Source: Alphaproteobacteria bacterium (GTDB lineage Bacteria > Pseudomonadota > Alphaproteobacteria > UBA6615). Taken from it: DNA of 6,527 nucleotides. The translations under genes were made by a program, and so were the position numbers. Position 1 is the first letter of the stretch. Each line of letters begins with the position of its first letter. Positions 1-6,268 of the stretch are shown here, piece by piece. The stretch covers positions 1 to 6,527 of the forward strand of contig JABDJY010000394.1 in assembly GCA_013003285.1 (NCBI GenBank), read 5' to 3'. The notes beneath the pieces were generated by a model that saw nothing but the letters and a program-made list of their open reading frames with translations, was not told the origin of the DNA and made no database searches.

Positions 1-456
1 ATCGTAGTCGCCGCCGCCGTAGAGGCCGGGCATTTCCGCCGTCTCGCCGCCGATCAAAGAGCAACCGGCCAGCTTGCACCCGTCGGCGATGCCGGCGATG
101 ACATCGGCCGCGATGGCATTGTCGAGATGGGCGGTGGCGAAGTAATCGAGAAAAAACAGTGGCTCGGCGCCTTGGACCACCAGATCGTTGACGCACATGG
201 CCACCAGATCGATGCCGATGGTTTTGTGTTGGTTTGCCTCGATGGCGATTTTCAGCTTGGTGCCCACGCCGTCGGTCGCGGCAACCAACAGCGGGTCCGT
301 ATAGCCTGCGGCCTTGGGATCGAAGATGCCGCCAAAACCACCCAGCCCGCTGGCCACGCCGGCGCGGCTGGTGGCCGCGGCGAGCGGGCGAATGATATCG
401 ACCAGCGCGTTGCCCGCCGCGATGTTGACGCCGGAGTCTTTATAAGTCAGTGAAAT
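1..456 (-). CDS. purM: Phosphoribosylformylglycinamidine cyclo-ligase (AIR synthetase), N-terminal part
   Basis: PurM uses ATP to close the imidazole ring of FGAM to AIR, the fifth step of cytoplasmic purine synthesis. The reverse complement gives 152 codons running off the left edge; the family is usually about 350 residues, so the C-terminal half is missing. Visible family landmarks are LTYKDSGV (3-10), GLGGFGGIFD (37-46), the nucleotide-binding segment ATDGVGTKLK (60-69), the core segment around GIDLVAMCVNDL (81-92) and GGETAEMPG (136-144). The start is odd. The frame has a TGA upstream and no ATG, GTG or TTG before the conserved block. The first plausible codon is ATT at 456-454, 7 bases after a GGAG, so the protein would begin (I/M)SLTYKDSGV. 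An ATG at 476-474 lies one frame off. The gene diverges from the DUF2066 gene. Identity is very secure; the start is uncertain. Confidence 0.94.
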   Translation of the reverse strand, partial: MSLTYKDSGVNIAAGNALVDIIRPLAAATSRAGVASGLGGFGGIFDPKAAGYTDPLLVAATDGVGTKLKIAIEANQHKTIGIDLVAMCVNDLVVQGAEPLFFLDYFATAHLDNAIAADVIAGIADGCKLAGCSLIGGETAEMPGLYGGGDYD

Positions 457-539
457 GTTGCTTCTCCGTCCGCCATGTCTTTGTCAAAATCATGCTATTG
501 ATTAGTGCTCGTAATTGCGGCCCAACAATAGGTCTTTCG
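457..539. other. Divergent spacer between purM and the DUF2066 gene
   Basis: This 83-base stretch is clearly more AT-rich than the genes around it and must hold the leftward purM and rightward DUF2066 transcription starts. A TTGTCA (481-486, plus strand) could be a -35 box, but no good -10 box lies 16-18 bases after it. On the minus strand I find only weak matches. A 6-base inverted repeat, CTATTG (495-500) and CAATAG (526-531), is present, with a loop of 25 bases that makes a stable hairpin unlikely. A GTG-started reading frame from 450 crosses the spacer into the DUF2066 gene, but its first 30 residues resemble no signal peptide or domain and overlap the purM start, so I treat it as noncoding. 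No confident promoter is called. Confidence 0.4.
464..467 (-). promoter_or_regulatory. Shine-Dalgarno GGAG of purM, pointing to an ATT start
   Basis: On the minus strand GGAG is followed by 7 bases and then ATT (456-454), the normal spacing for a ribosome binding site. This site decides the start: it favours ATT over the out-of-frame ATG at 476-474, which lies upstream of the GGAG and has only a weak purine stretch before it. If purM really starts at that ATG through a missing base, the GGAG would simply be coding sequence. Confidence 0.5.
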
Positions 540-1727
540 ATGTCATTTGCAATCTACCCCATGTTCCATTTTTTCCTCCAAATGTATCGCGCGCCTTCGG
601 CCGTGGCGGCAGCGGTTCTGATCGCATTCGTCACGTTCGTGGCGAACCCCGCTGTCGCTGCTGACGAGGTGTTTTCGGTCAGCGATATTGCCGTCGATGA
701 GACCGCCGAAACGGCGTCAAGGGCGCGGGCGAAAGCGTTCCGGGTGGGCCAACGGGAAGCTCTGGGCCAACTCCTGCGACGGCTGACCTTGCGTGCCGAC
801 CATGGGCAGTTGCCGAAAGTCGATAATGAGCGCCGGGAATTCATGGTGCAGGCCCTGCAAGTCGGCGACGAACGCACCTCCAATGTGCGTTATCTGGCGA
901 ATATGACGGTGAGTTTTAAGCCCGTGGAAATTCGGCGGCTATTGCGCGAGGCGGCCATTCCTTTTGCGGAGACACAAAGTAAGCCGGTTTTGGTTTTGCC
1001 CGTGCTGCGTCAGGGCGACACGCTGATGTTGTGGGACGAAGCCAATCTGTGGCGCGACGCCTGGTCTGAAATCCGGCTGAATAACGGCTTGGTCCCGCTT
1101 ATTTTGCCGGTCGGCGATTTGGCCGATATTACCGATGTGGATGCCGCCCAGGCCGCCGAGGGTGATCCGCTTCGCCTGTCGGCGATGGCCAGCCGCTATG
1201 GCGCCGGCGATGTTCTGGTCGCTATTGCCACGCTGTCGGGGACCACAGGCGCGATCCGCGTCAATATCGCTGCCAGTCAGATTGGCGATCCATCGGTGGG
1301 AAGAATATTGCTCAACTTCCAGATTGCCGATCCCAACGAAGTGCCGAATTTGCTCGTCGGCGCGGCCACCGGAGTGATCGCGGCGATTGAGAATTCTTGG
1401 AAATCGAAGAACGTCATTCAGTTTGATCGTCCGGGCCGCATGTTGCTGGCGGTGCCGCTGACCTCGCTCGAACAATGGGTATCGGTCGAGCGTCGCTTGA
1501 ACAATGTCGCCTCCATATCGGAAGTGTCCTTGATATCGCTTACGCGCGATTCCGCAGCGGTGCAGATTTCGCACTTTGGCGATGAATCCCAGCTTGCCGT
1601 GACCTTGGCCCAACAGGATTTGGCCTTGGAACTGCCCGCTTTCGGTGCGGCCGATGCCGATCCGTTTAGCTCGGTCCAAACGGATCAGGCGCTGCAAATG
1701 CGCGTTCTGCGGCCGACGACACCGTGA
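540..1727 (+). CDS. DUF2066 domain-containing exported protein, function unknown
   Basis: The protein is recognised as DUF2066 by its pattern and its place beside hda; no biochemical function is established. It opens with a signal peptide: hydrophobic core AVAAAVLIAFVTFVA, then NPAVA before ADEVF, giving an AxA signal peptidase I site. The mature protein is therefore probably periplasmic. After it comes the family-like segment with ARAKAFRVGQREAL and LLRRLT, then a tryptophan-bearing stretch, LWDEANLWRDAW. No further membrane segment is evident. Start choice: ATG at 540 (395 residues) has TAGG at 529-532, 7 bases upstream, but gives a long 40-residue signal peptide. ATG at 582 (381 residues) gives a classic 26-residue one but has only a pyrimidine-rich stretch before it. 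A GTG at 450 is unlikely because it overlaps purM. The stop lies 10 bases before the hdaA start, so the two are probably cotranscribed and translationally coupled. Confidence 0.82.
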   Translation: MSFAIYPMFHFFLQMYRAPSAVAAAVLIAFVTFVANPAVAADEVFSVSDIAVDETAETASRARAKAFRVGQREALGQLLRRLTLRADHGQLPKVDNERREFMVQALQVGDERTSNVRYLANMTVSFKPVEIRRLLREAAIPFAETQSKPVLVLPVLRQGDTLMLWDEANLWRDAWSEIRLNNGLVPLILPVGDLADITDVDAAQAAEGDPLRLSAMASRYGAGDVLVAIATLSGTTGAIRVNIAASQIGDPSVGRILLNFQIADPNEVPNLLVGAATGVIAAIENSWKSKNVIQFDRPGRMLLAVPLTSLEQWVSVERRLNNVASISEVSLISLTRDSAAVQISHFGDESQLAVTLAQQDLALELPAFGAADADPFSSVQTDQALQMRVLRPTTP

Positions 1728-1748
1728 CATCCACGCCGTGACGTCCAC
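1722..1748 (+). repeat. Imperfect 14-base-period tandem duplication at the DUF2066/hdaA junction
   Basis: CCGTGACATCCAC (1722-1734) recurs as CCGTGACGTCCAC (1736-1748), 12 of 13 bases identical with a period of 14. The first copy contains the DUF2066 stop TGA (1725-1727); the second contains the proposed hdaA start GTG (1738-1740). With one copy removed, the two genes would overlap as GTGA, a common arrangement for coupled genes. Inference: a short slippage duplication separated a formerly overlapping stop and start. Confidence 0.7.
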
Positions 1749-2457
1749 CGAAATTCCCGCACAACTCGTTCTCGATTTGGGGCACCGCCCGGCGCTGGGC
1801 CGCGCCGACTTTCTGGTCTCCGACTGCAACGCCGACGCCGTTGCCTGGGTTGATCGCTGGCCCGACTGGCCGTCGCCGGGGCTGGTTATTTGGGGGCCGG
1901 CCGCCAGCGGCAAATCCCATTTGGGCCAGGTGTGGCGAGCCCGGGCCGGCGCGCCGATGATTACCTCGGCCGATCTCGATGAGCGCGAACCGCCGGACTT
2001 GGCCGGTGAATTTGGCACGGTCTATTTCGACGGCGCCGATGGTATCGCCGGTAACGCGCACCGCGAACGGGTGGCGCTGCATGTCTATAATTTGATCGCC
2101 GAAAGGGGGGGGCACATCCTGTTCAGCGCCCGCACGCCGCCGGGGCGGTGGCCGCTTACCCTGGCCGATTTGCAATCGCGGTTGAATGCGTTGCCGGCGG
2201 TGACAATCGCGCCGCCCGACGATGCGGTGTTGGGGGCTGTATTGCTGAAACTGTTCACCGACCGGCAACTGCAGGTGGGGGCCGAAGTCTTCCAGTTTGC
2301 GACGGCGCGTATGGAGCGCTCGTTTGAGGCCGCCGAGCGGCTGGTCGCCGCTGTCGATGCCGCCGCGCTGGCCTCCCAACGCCGCGTGACCGTGCCGCTT
2401 TTGCGCCAGGTGTTTGCGCAAATCGGCAATGCCGGGCCGGCGAACGGGCATTCATAA
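1738..2457 (+). CDS. hdaA: DnaA regulatory inactivator, HdaA/Hda family (AAA+)
   Basis: Hda-family proteins bind the DNA-loaded beta clamp and trigger ATP hydrolysis by DnaA, preventing re-initiation. The 239-residue product has the usual family length and lacks a DnaA-type C-terminal DNA-binding domain. Visible parts in order: a clamp-binding-type motif QLVLDL (9-14), Walker A GPAASGKS (53-60), a Walker B-like strand VYFDGAD (95-101, with D98), a sensor 1-type strand HILFSAR (126-132), the arginine-finger-region motif DLQSRL (144-149, R148) and a sensor 2-type RMERSFEAAERLV (191-203, R194). GTG at 1738 is chosen because the family's N-terminal clamp motif follows closely. The upstream ATG at 1645 would overlap DUF2066 by 83 bases and add an arginine/cysteine-rich stretch unlike the family. 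No clear ribosome binding site precedes the GTG, which fits coupling to the upstream stop. A run of eight G (2105-2112) lies in frame in codons 123-125. Next downstream are ppk and ppx. Confidence 0.88.
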   Translation: MTSTEIPAQLVLDLGHRPALGRADFLVSDCNADAVAWVDRWPDWPSPGLVIWGPAASGKSHLGQVWRARAGAPMITSADLDEREPPDLAGEFGTVYFDGADGIAGNAHRERVALHVYNLIAERGGHILFSARTPPGRWPLTLADLQSRLNALPAVTIAPPDDAVLGAVLLKLFTDRQLQVGAEVFQFATARMERSFEAAERLVAAVDAAALASQRRVTVPLLRQVFAQIGNAGPANGHS

Positions 2458-2469
2458 ATCTGTCGTGAT

Positions 2470-2514
2470 TTGCGGATAGACTGGCGATGCGCATATATTT
2501 AGGCATCGTATAAT
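2470..2514 (+). promoter_or_regulatory. Candidate promoter region for ppk-ppx
   Basis: TTGCGG (2470-2475) and TATATT (2494-2499) are separated by 18 bases and match the sigma-70-type boxes at 3 and 5 of 6 positions. A perfect TATAAT follows at 2509-2514 but has no recognisable -35 box 16-18 bases before it. Either could start a ppk transcript with a leader of roughly 50-70 bases. The stretch is AT-rich against a GC-rich background. The call rests on consensus matching alone. Confidence 0.4.
2485..2508. promoter_or_regulatory. Inverted repeat CGATGC-N12-GCATCG, possible operator
   Basis: CGATGC (2485-2490) and GCATCG (2503-2508) form a perfect 6-base dyad around the TATATT box and end one base before TATAAT. 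A protein bound here would cover both candidate -10 boxes, so a repressor site is a reasonable guess. It could instead be a weak RNA hairpin after hdaA, but no T run follows, so it is not a typical terminator. No known regulator motif is recognised. Confidence 0.35.
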
Positions 2515-2532
2515 TGAAAACGACCCCGGGAA

Positions 2533-2560
2533 CTCTCAGCTTTAGTTGCTGCGGGAGAGG
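2533..2560 (+). promoter_or_regulatory. ppk ribosome binding site with overlapping leader hairpin
   Basis: The purine stretch GGGAGAGG (2553-2560) precedes the GTG start at 2571, with 10 bases after its last G; this supports the GTG start. Upstream, CAGC (2537-2540) can pair with GCTG (2548-2551) across a 7-base loop. After one mismatch, CTC (2533-2535) can pair with GGG (2553-2555, including one G-T pair), which would hide the first three bases of the site. The fold is weak and its effect on translation is inference. Confidence 0.45.
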
Positions 2561-2570
2561 CGATATTTAA

Positions 2571-4739
2571 GTGACGGCAAGTGAAATAGCAGACGGTTCT
2601 GACTTCGATACGGCGGCCGTCGATGGTCAGTCGCCGGAGCGGTTCGTCAATCGTGAGCTGTCATGGCTGGCGTTTAACGAGCGAGTTTTGGAGGAGGCGA
2701 ATAACCAGGCCCATCCCTTGCTCGAACGCCTGCGGTTCCTGTCCATATCGGCGTCGAACCTGGACGAATTCTATATGGTCCGTGTCGCCGGCCTAAGAGG
2801 GCAGGTGACAGCCGGCGTGAAATCGCCGAGCCAGGATGGCATGACACCCAGCCAGCAGCTCGCCGCGATCTATGAGCGCGCCACCACGCTGACCGGTGAG
2901 CAGCAGCGCATATGGCTCAAGTTGCGCGGCGAACTTCGCCACAATGGCATCACCGTGGTGGAAGCCGATGAGCTTGATAGCACTGAGCGTGCCTGGCTCG
3001 ACGATCATTTTATGACGTCCATATTCCCGGTCCTGACGCCGCTCGCCGTCGATCCGGCGCACCCGTTTCCGTTCATCCCCAATTTTGGATTGGCGCTGGC
3101 GCTCCAGCTTGTGCGTCCCTCCGATAACCGCACCCTGGTCGGACTGTTACCGCTGCCGGCGCAGATCAACCGTTTCGTCGACCTGCCGGGAGACCGGAAC
3201 CGGTTTATCCTGCTGGAAAAATTGGTGACCATGTATCTCGACAAGCTGTTTCCCGGCTTCGAGATGCTCAGCGCCGGTGCGTTCCGGGTCATCCGCGACA
3301 GCGACATCGAGGTGCTCGAAGAGGCCGAAGATCTGGTCCGGGTGTTCGAGACAGCGCTGAAACGGCGGCGCCGGGGCGATGTCATCCGGCTGACCATCGA
3401 AGCGTCGATGCCGGCCGACCTGCAAGCCTTCGTCACCAGCCATATCGGTGTCGATAAGAGCGATATCTTTATTTTCGATGGCATCCTCGGGCTCGACCGG
3501 ACCAGCGAGCTGATTGTCGATAACCGGCCGGACCTGCTTTTCAAGCCTTTCGATATCCGCTTCCCGGAGCGTATTCGAGATTTTGCCGGCGATTGTTTCG
3601 CCGCCATTCGGGCCAAGGATATCGTCGTCCACCACCCGTTTGAATCCTTCGATGTGGTGGTTCAGTTCGTTCGCCAGGCGGCGCGTGACCCGCAAGTCGT
3701 GGCGATCAAGCAGACGCTGTACCGAACGTCGGAAGATTCGCCGGTGGTGCGCGCCCTGATCGAGGCGGCCGAGGCCGGCAAATCGGTCACCGCCCTGATC
3801 GAGCTGAAAGCGCGCTTCAGCGAAGAGGCCAATATTCGCTGGGCGCGCGAACTCGAACGGGCCGGGGTGCAAGTGGTCTACGGGTTCATCGATCTGAAGA
3901 CCCATGCGAAGATCAGTTTGGTGGTGCGCCGCGAGGGGGCAGACCTCAAGACCTACGCCCATTTCGGCACCGGCAATTATCACCCCATCACCGCGCGCAT
4001 CTATACCGATTTGAGCTATTTCACTATCGACCCCACTCTGTGCCAGGACGCCGGACGGATATTTAATTATATGACCGGCTACGCGCGTCCCGAATCGCTT
4101 GGCAAGATTGCCGTCGCGCCGATCAGCCTGCGACCGACCTTGATGGAATTGATCAGCGACGAGATTGCGCATGCCAAGGCCGGTCGGCCCGCACAGATTT
4201 GGGCGAAGCTGAACAATCTGGTCGATGGCGATATCATTGATGCGTTGTACAGCGCGTCGCAGGCCGGCGTTCAGATACGGCTGGTCGTACGTGGTATTTG
4301 CTGTCTGCGGCCGGGAATTGCGGGGTTGAGCGAGAATATTGAAGTGAAGAGCATGATCGGGCGTTTCCTCGAACACGCCCGTATCGTGGTGTTCGGCGGT
4401 GGCCATGAATTGCCGTCGTTACAAGCCAAGGTCTTCATCTCGTCGGCCGACTGGATGCCGCGCAATCTTGACCGCCGGGTCGAGATTTTGGTGCCGATCG
4501 AGAACGAAACGGTCCAGCAGCAAATCCTCGACCAGATCGTGGTTGCGAATCTGATGGACGTGGCGCAAAGCTGGAATATGAGGCCTGATGGTCGCTACCG
4601 GCGGGCGGACACGGTCGAAGAGGCAGAACCATTCAGCGCACACACATATTTTATGACCAATCCCAGCCTATCGGGACGCGGCAGTGCGCTCAAAGACCCT
4701 GGCAGCGCACCGCGTCTGCTGGTGCACAACCACGATTGA
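2571..4739 (+). CDS. ppk: Polyphosphate kinase PPK1
   Basis: PPK1 reversibly transfers the terminal phosphate of ATP to inorganic polyphosphate through a phosphohistidine. The 722-residue product is full length (E. coli about 690). The N domain carries FVNRELSWLAFNERVLEEA (25-43) and SASNLDEFYMVRVAG (60-74); the head domain follows to about 320; the catalytic C1 and C2 domains run to about 690. All key residues known from E. coli are present at a constant offset of +10: R385 (YRTSEDSP), R415 (KARFSEEANIRW), the phospho-accepting H445 (THAKISLVVRR), H464 (YAHFGTGNYH) and H602 (EHARIVVFGGG). The C-terminal HTYFMTNPSLSGRGSA is also typical. The enzyme is therefore predicted active, acting as a cytoplasmic or membrane-peripheral oligomer. 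The GTG start has a ribosome binding site at 2553-2560, and no better start lies before the conserved N-terminal block. ppx follows after 18 bases and is presumably cotranscribed. Confidence 0.97.
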   Translation: MTASEIADGSDFDTAAVDGQSPERFVNRELSWLAFNERVLEEANNQAHPLLERLRFLSISASNLDEFYMVRVAGLRGQVTAGVKSPSQDGMTPSQQLAAIYERATTLTGEQQRIWLKLRGELRHNGITVVEADELDSTERAWLDDHFMTSIFPVLTPLAVDPAHPFPFIPNFGLALALQLVRPSDNRTLVGLLPLPAQINRFVDLPGDRNRFILLEKLVTMYLDKLFPGFEMLSAGAFRVIRDSDIEVLEEAEDLVRVFETALKRRRRGDVIRLTIEASMPADLQAFVTSHIGVDKSDIFIFDGILGLDRTSELIVDNRPDLLFKPFDIRFPERIRDFAGDCFAAIRAKDIVVHHPFESFDVVVQFVRQAARDPQVVAIKQTLYRTSEDSPVVRALIEAAEAGKSVTALIELKARFSEEANIRWARELERAGVQVVYGFIDLKTHAKISLVVRREGADLKTYAHFGTGNYHPITARIYTDLSYFTIDPTLCQDAGRIFNYMTGYARPESLGKIAVAPISLRPTLMELISDEIAHAKAGRPAQIWAKLNNLVDGDIIDALYSASQAGVQIRLVVRGICCLRPGIAGLSENIEVKSMIGRFLEHARIVVFGGGHELPSLQAKVFISSADWMPRNLDRRVEILVPIENETVQQQILDQIVVANLMDVAQSWNMRPDGRYRRADTVEEAEPFSAHTYFMTNPSLSGRGSALKDPGSAPRLLVHNHD

Positions 4740-4757
4740 TTATTAGACGTCGCGGCA

Positions 4758-6248
4758 ATGGCGACACGCCTTAAATCACCAGACCGGCAGTCCGCCGGCG
4801 TGCTCGATATTGGCTCCAACTCGGTCCGATTGGTGGTTTTTCAGAGCCGGTCGCGGGCGCCGGTTCCGGTGTTCAACGAGCGGGTGATTTGCGGCATTGG
4901 CCGGAACCTCGACGCCACTGGTCATCTGCATGCCGAAGGTGTCGAACGCGCCCTGGCGAGTTTGCGGCGCTACGCGGCACTGACCCGCGCGATGGGCGTC
5001 GAGGATATAGATATCGTGGCGACGGCGGCCACCCGTGAGGCGACAGACGGGGCCGAATTTCTAGCCGAAATCGAACGCCTGTTCGACCGGCAGGTCGGCC
5101 AGCTCGATGGCGAAGAGGAAGCACGCCTCGGCGCCAGCGGGGTGGTGTGCGGTATGCCCGACGCCGACGGTGTCAGCGGCGATCTCGGCGGTGGTAGCCT
5201 CGAACTCGCGACGCTGACTAATGGCGAATACGGCTTGGGCCACAGTTTGCCGCTGGGTCATCTGCGTTTGCTGACCGACATCGGGTCGAAACAGAAATTG
5301 TTGTCGAAGCGCATCGCCGACGTGCTTCAATCGGTAGATTGGCTGCCGGAGATCGCCGGCCGGCGATTTTACGCCATCGGCGGCGCGTGGCGGTCGATCG
5401 CCCGGCTTCATATGATCCAGTCGGGGTACCCGCTGCGGGTCATCCACAACTACGCATTGCGCGCCGATCGGGCGGCGGAGTTTTGCCAAATTATCTCGGG
5501 CTTGAGCAAGGCGAGCCTGCCCCTGACCGAGGCGGTCCCGTCCCAGCGCGCCGCGGCGATGCCGGTCTCGGCCATGATCCTGCAACAGTTGATTATGAAA
5601 CTGGCGCCGCGCGAAATTGTGTTCTCGGCGCTGGGTATCCGCGAAGGCGTATTGTTCGATCGTCTGGACGAAAGCGCAAAGGCACAAGATCCACTGCTCC
5701 TGGCATGCCAGGAAATCGCCGACCGCGAGAGTCGCTTTGGCGTTGCCGGCGATGATTTATCGCAATGGGTCGCGCCGTTGTTTCCTGACGAGGACGATGT
5801 GGCGCGCCGGTTGCGCATCGCGGTTTGTCTACTGGCCGATATCGGCTGGCACGAGCATCCCGATTATCGTTCCGAGCAAGTGTATTTTCGCATCTTACGG
5901 CTGCCGTTGATCGCCATCACCCATGTTGAAAAGGCCAAGCTGGCGCTGGCGGTCTATCGCCGCTATGGCGGCAGCATGGACGATCACGCCCTGCGGGCGG
6001 TCAACGCGCTTCTCAATCCGGAAGATATTCAGTGGTCGCGAACCCTGGGCGATGCGTTGCGCCTTGCCGAGACCCTCACGGGTGGCAAGTCGGCGTTGCT
6101 GGCGGGCAGCCGGTTACAGTTGAGTAAACAGAGGCTCACGCTTGAGGTCGATCCGTCCTCTGCCGATTTGGTGAGCGATGTGGTCCACAACCGGCTGTCG
6201 CAACTGGCCAACCAAATGCAGCGCAAACCGCGCCTGTCTATCGAATAA
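4758..6248 (+). CDS. ppx: Exopolyphosphatase (Ppx/GppA family)
   Basis: This enzyme removes terminal phosphates from polyphosphate, opposing PPK1. The 496-residue product belongs to the ASKHA actin-like fold. Visible motifs: the first phosphate loop VLDIGSNSVRLVVF (15-28, with D17, S20, N21, R24), VATAATREATDG (87-98), the acidic GEEEAR (118-123) that should hold the catalytic glutamate, the second phosphate loop SGDLGGGSLEL (140-150), YAIGGAWRSIARL (205-217) and ALGIREGVLFDRL (291-303). The remaining 190 or so residues form the helical HD-like C-terminal part, including LADIGWHEHPDY (359-370) and YRRYGG (400-405). Ppx and GppA (pppGpp phosphohydrolase) are related and cannot be split by motif alone; adjacency to ppk favours polyphosphatase, though dual activity is possible. 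The ATG at 4758 lacks a strong ribosome binding site, consistent with coupling to ppk. The stop codon lies inside a short tandem duplication. Confidence 0.95.
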   Translation: MATRLKSPDRQSAGVLDIGSNSVRLVVFQSRSRAPVPVFNERVICGIGRNLDATGHLHAEGVERALASLRRYAALTRAMGVEDIDIVATAATREATDGAEFLAEIERLFDRQVGQLDGEEEARLGASGVVCGMPDADGVSGDLGGGSLELATLTNGEYGLGHSLPLGHLRLLTDIGSKQKLLSKRIADVLQSVDWLPEIAGRRFYAIGGAWRSIARLHMIQSGYPLRVIHNYALRADRAAEFCQIISGLSKASLPLTEAVPSQRAAAMPVSAMILQQLIMKLAPREIVFSALGIREGVLFDRLDESAKAQDPLLLACQEIADRESRFGVAGDDLSQWVAPLFPDEDDVARRLRIAVCLLADIGWHEHPDYRSEQVYFRILRLPLIAITHVEKAKLALAVYRRYGGSMDDHALRAVNALLNPEDIQWSRTLGDALRLAETLTGGKSALLAGSRLQLSKQRLTLEVDPSSADLVSDVVHNRLSQLANQMQRKPRLSIE

Positions 6249-6262
6249 GACTATCGATTAAG
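6238..6262 (+). repeat. 13-base-period tandem duplication across the ppx stop codon
   Basis: CTATCGAATAAG (6238-6249) recurs as CTATCGATTAAG (6251-6262), 11 of 12 bases identical with a period of 13. Each copy carries a TAA; the first is the ppx stop (6246-6248). With only the second copy, the gene would end in the same place with Ile-Asp instead of Ile-Glu, so the duplication is neutral for the protein. It fills most of the 20-base gap to rnd. No hairpin followed by a T run is seen here for either converging gene. Confidence 0.65.
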
Positions 6263-6268
6263 GGCAGA

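Noticed and set aside
127..453. Plus-strand open frame of 108 codons at the left end
   Set aside because: It is the antisense shadow of purM, whose minus-strand translation matches the family throughout.
450..539. N-terminal extension of the DUF2066 protein from a GTG at 450
   Set aside because: It would overlap the purM start, has no ribosome binding site, and would place 30 unrelated residues before the signal peptide.
939..2018. Minus-strand open frame of 359 codons opposite DUF2066 and hdaA
   Set aside because: It crosses two well-supported genes on the other strand, is rich in Arg/Gln/His as antisense frames often are, and has no family-like motif.
2459..2476. Possible Pho box (CTGTCGT plus a second half 11 bases on) upstream of ppk
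   Set aside because: The first half resembles CTGTCAT, but the second half, TGCGGAT, matches only about 2 of 7 positions, too weak to claim PhoB control.
3147..4406. Long minus-strand open frame (419 codons) opposite ppk
   Set aside because: It lies wholly inside a clearly functional ppk with every catalytic residue intact, and its translation shows no recognisable domain. Long antisense frames are expected in GC-rich coding DNA.
6249..6268. Bidirectional terminator between converging ppx and rnd
   Set aside because: The 20-base gap is filled largely by a direct repeat; no stem-loop followed by a T run is visible on either strand.
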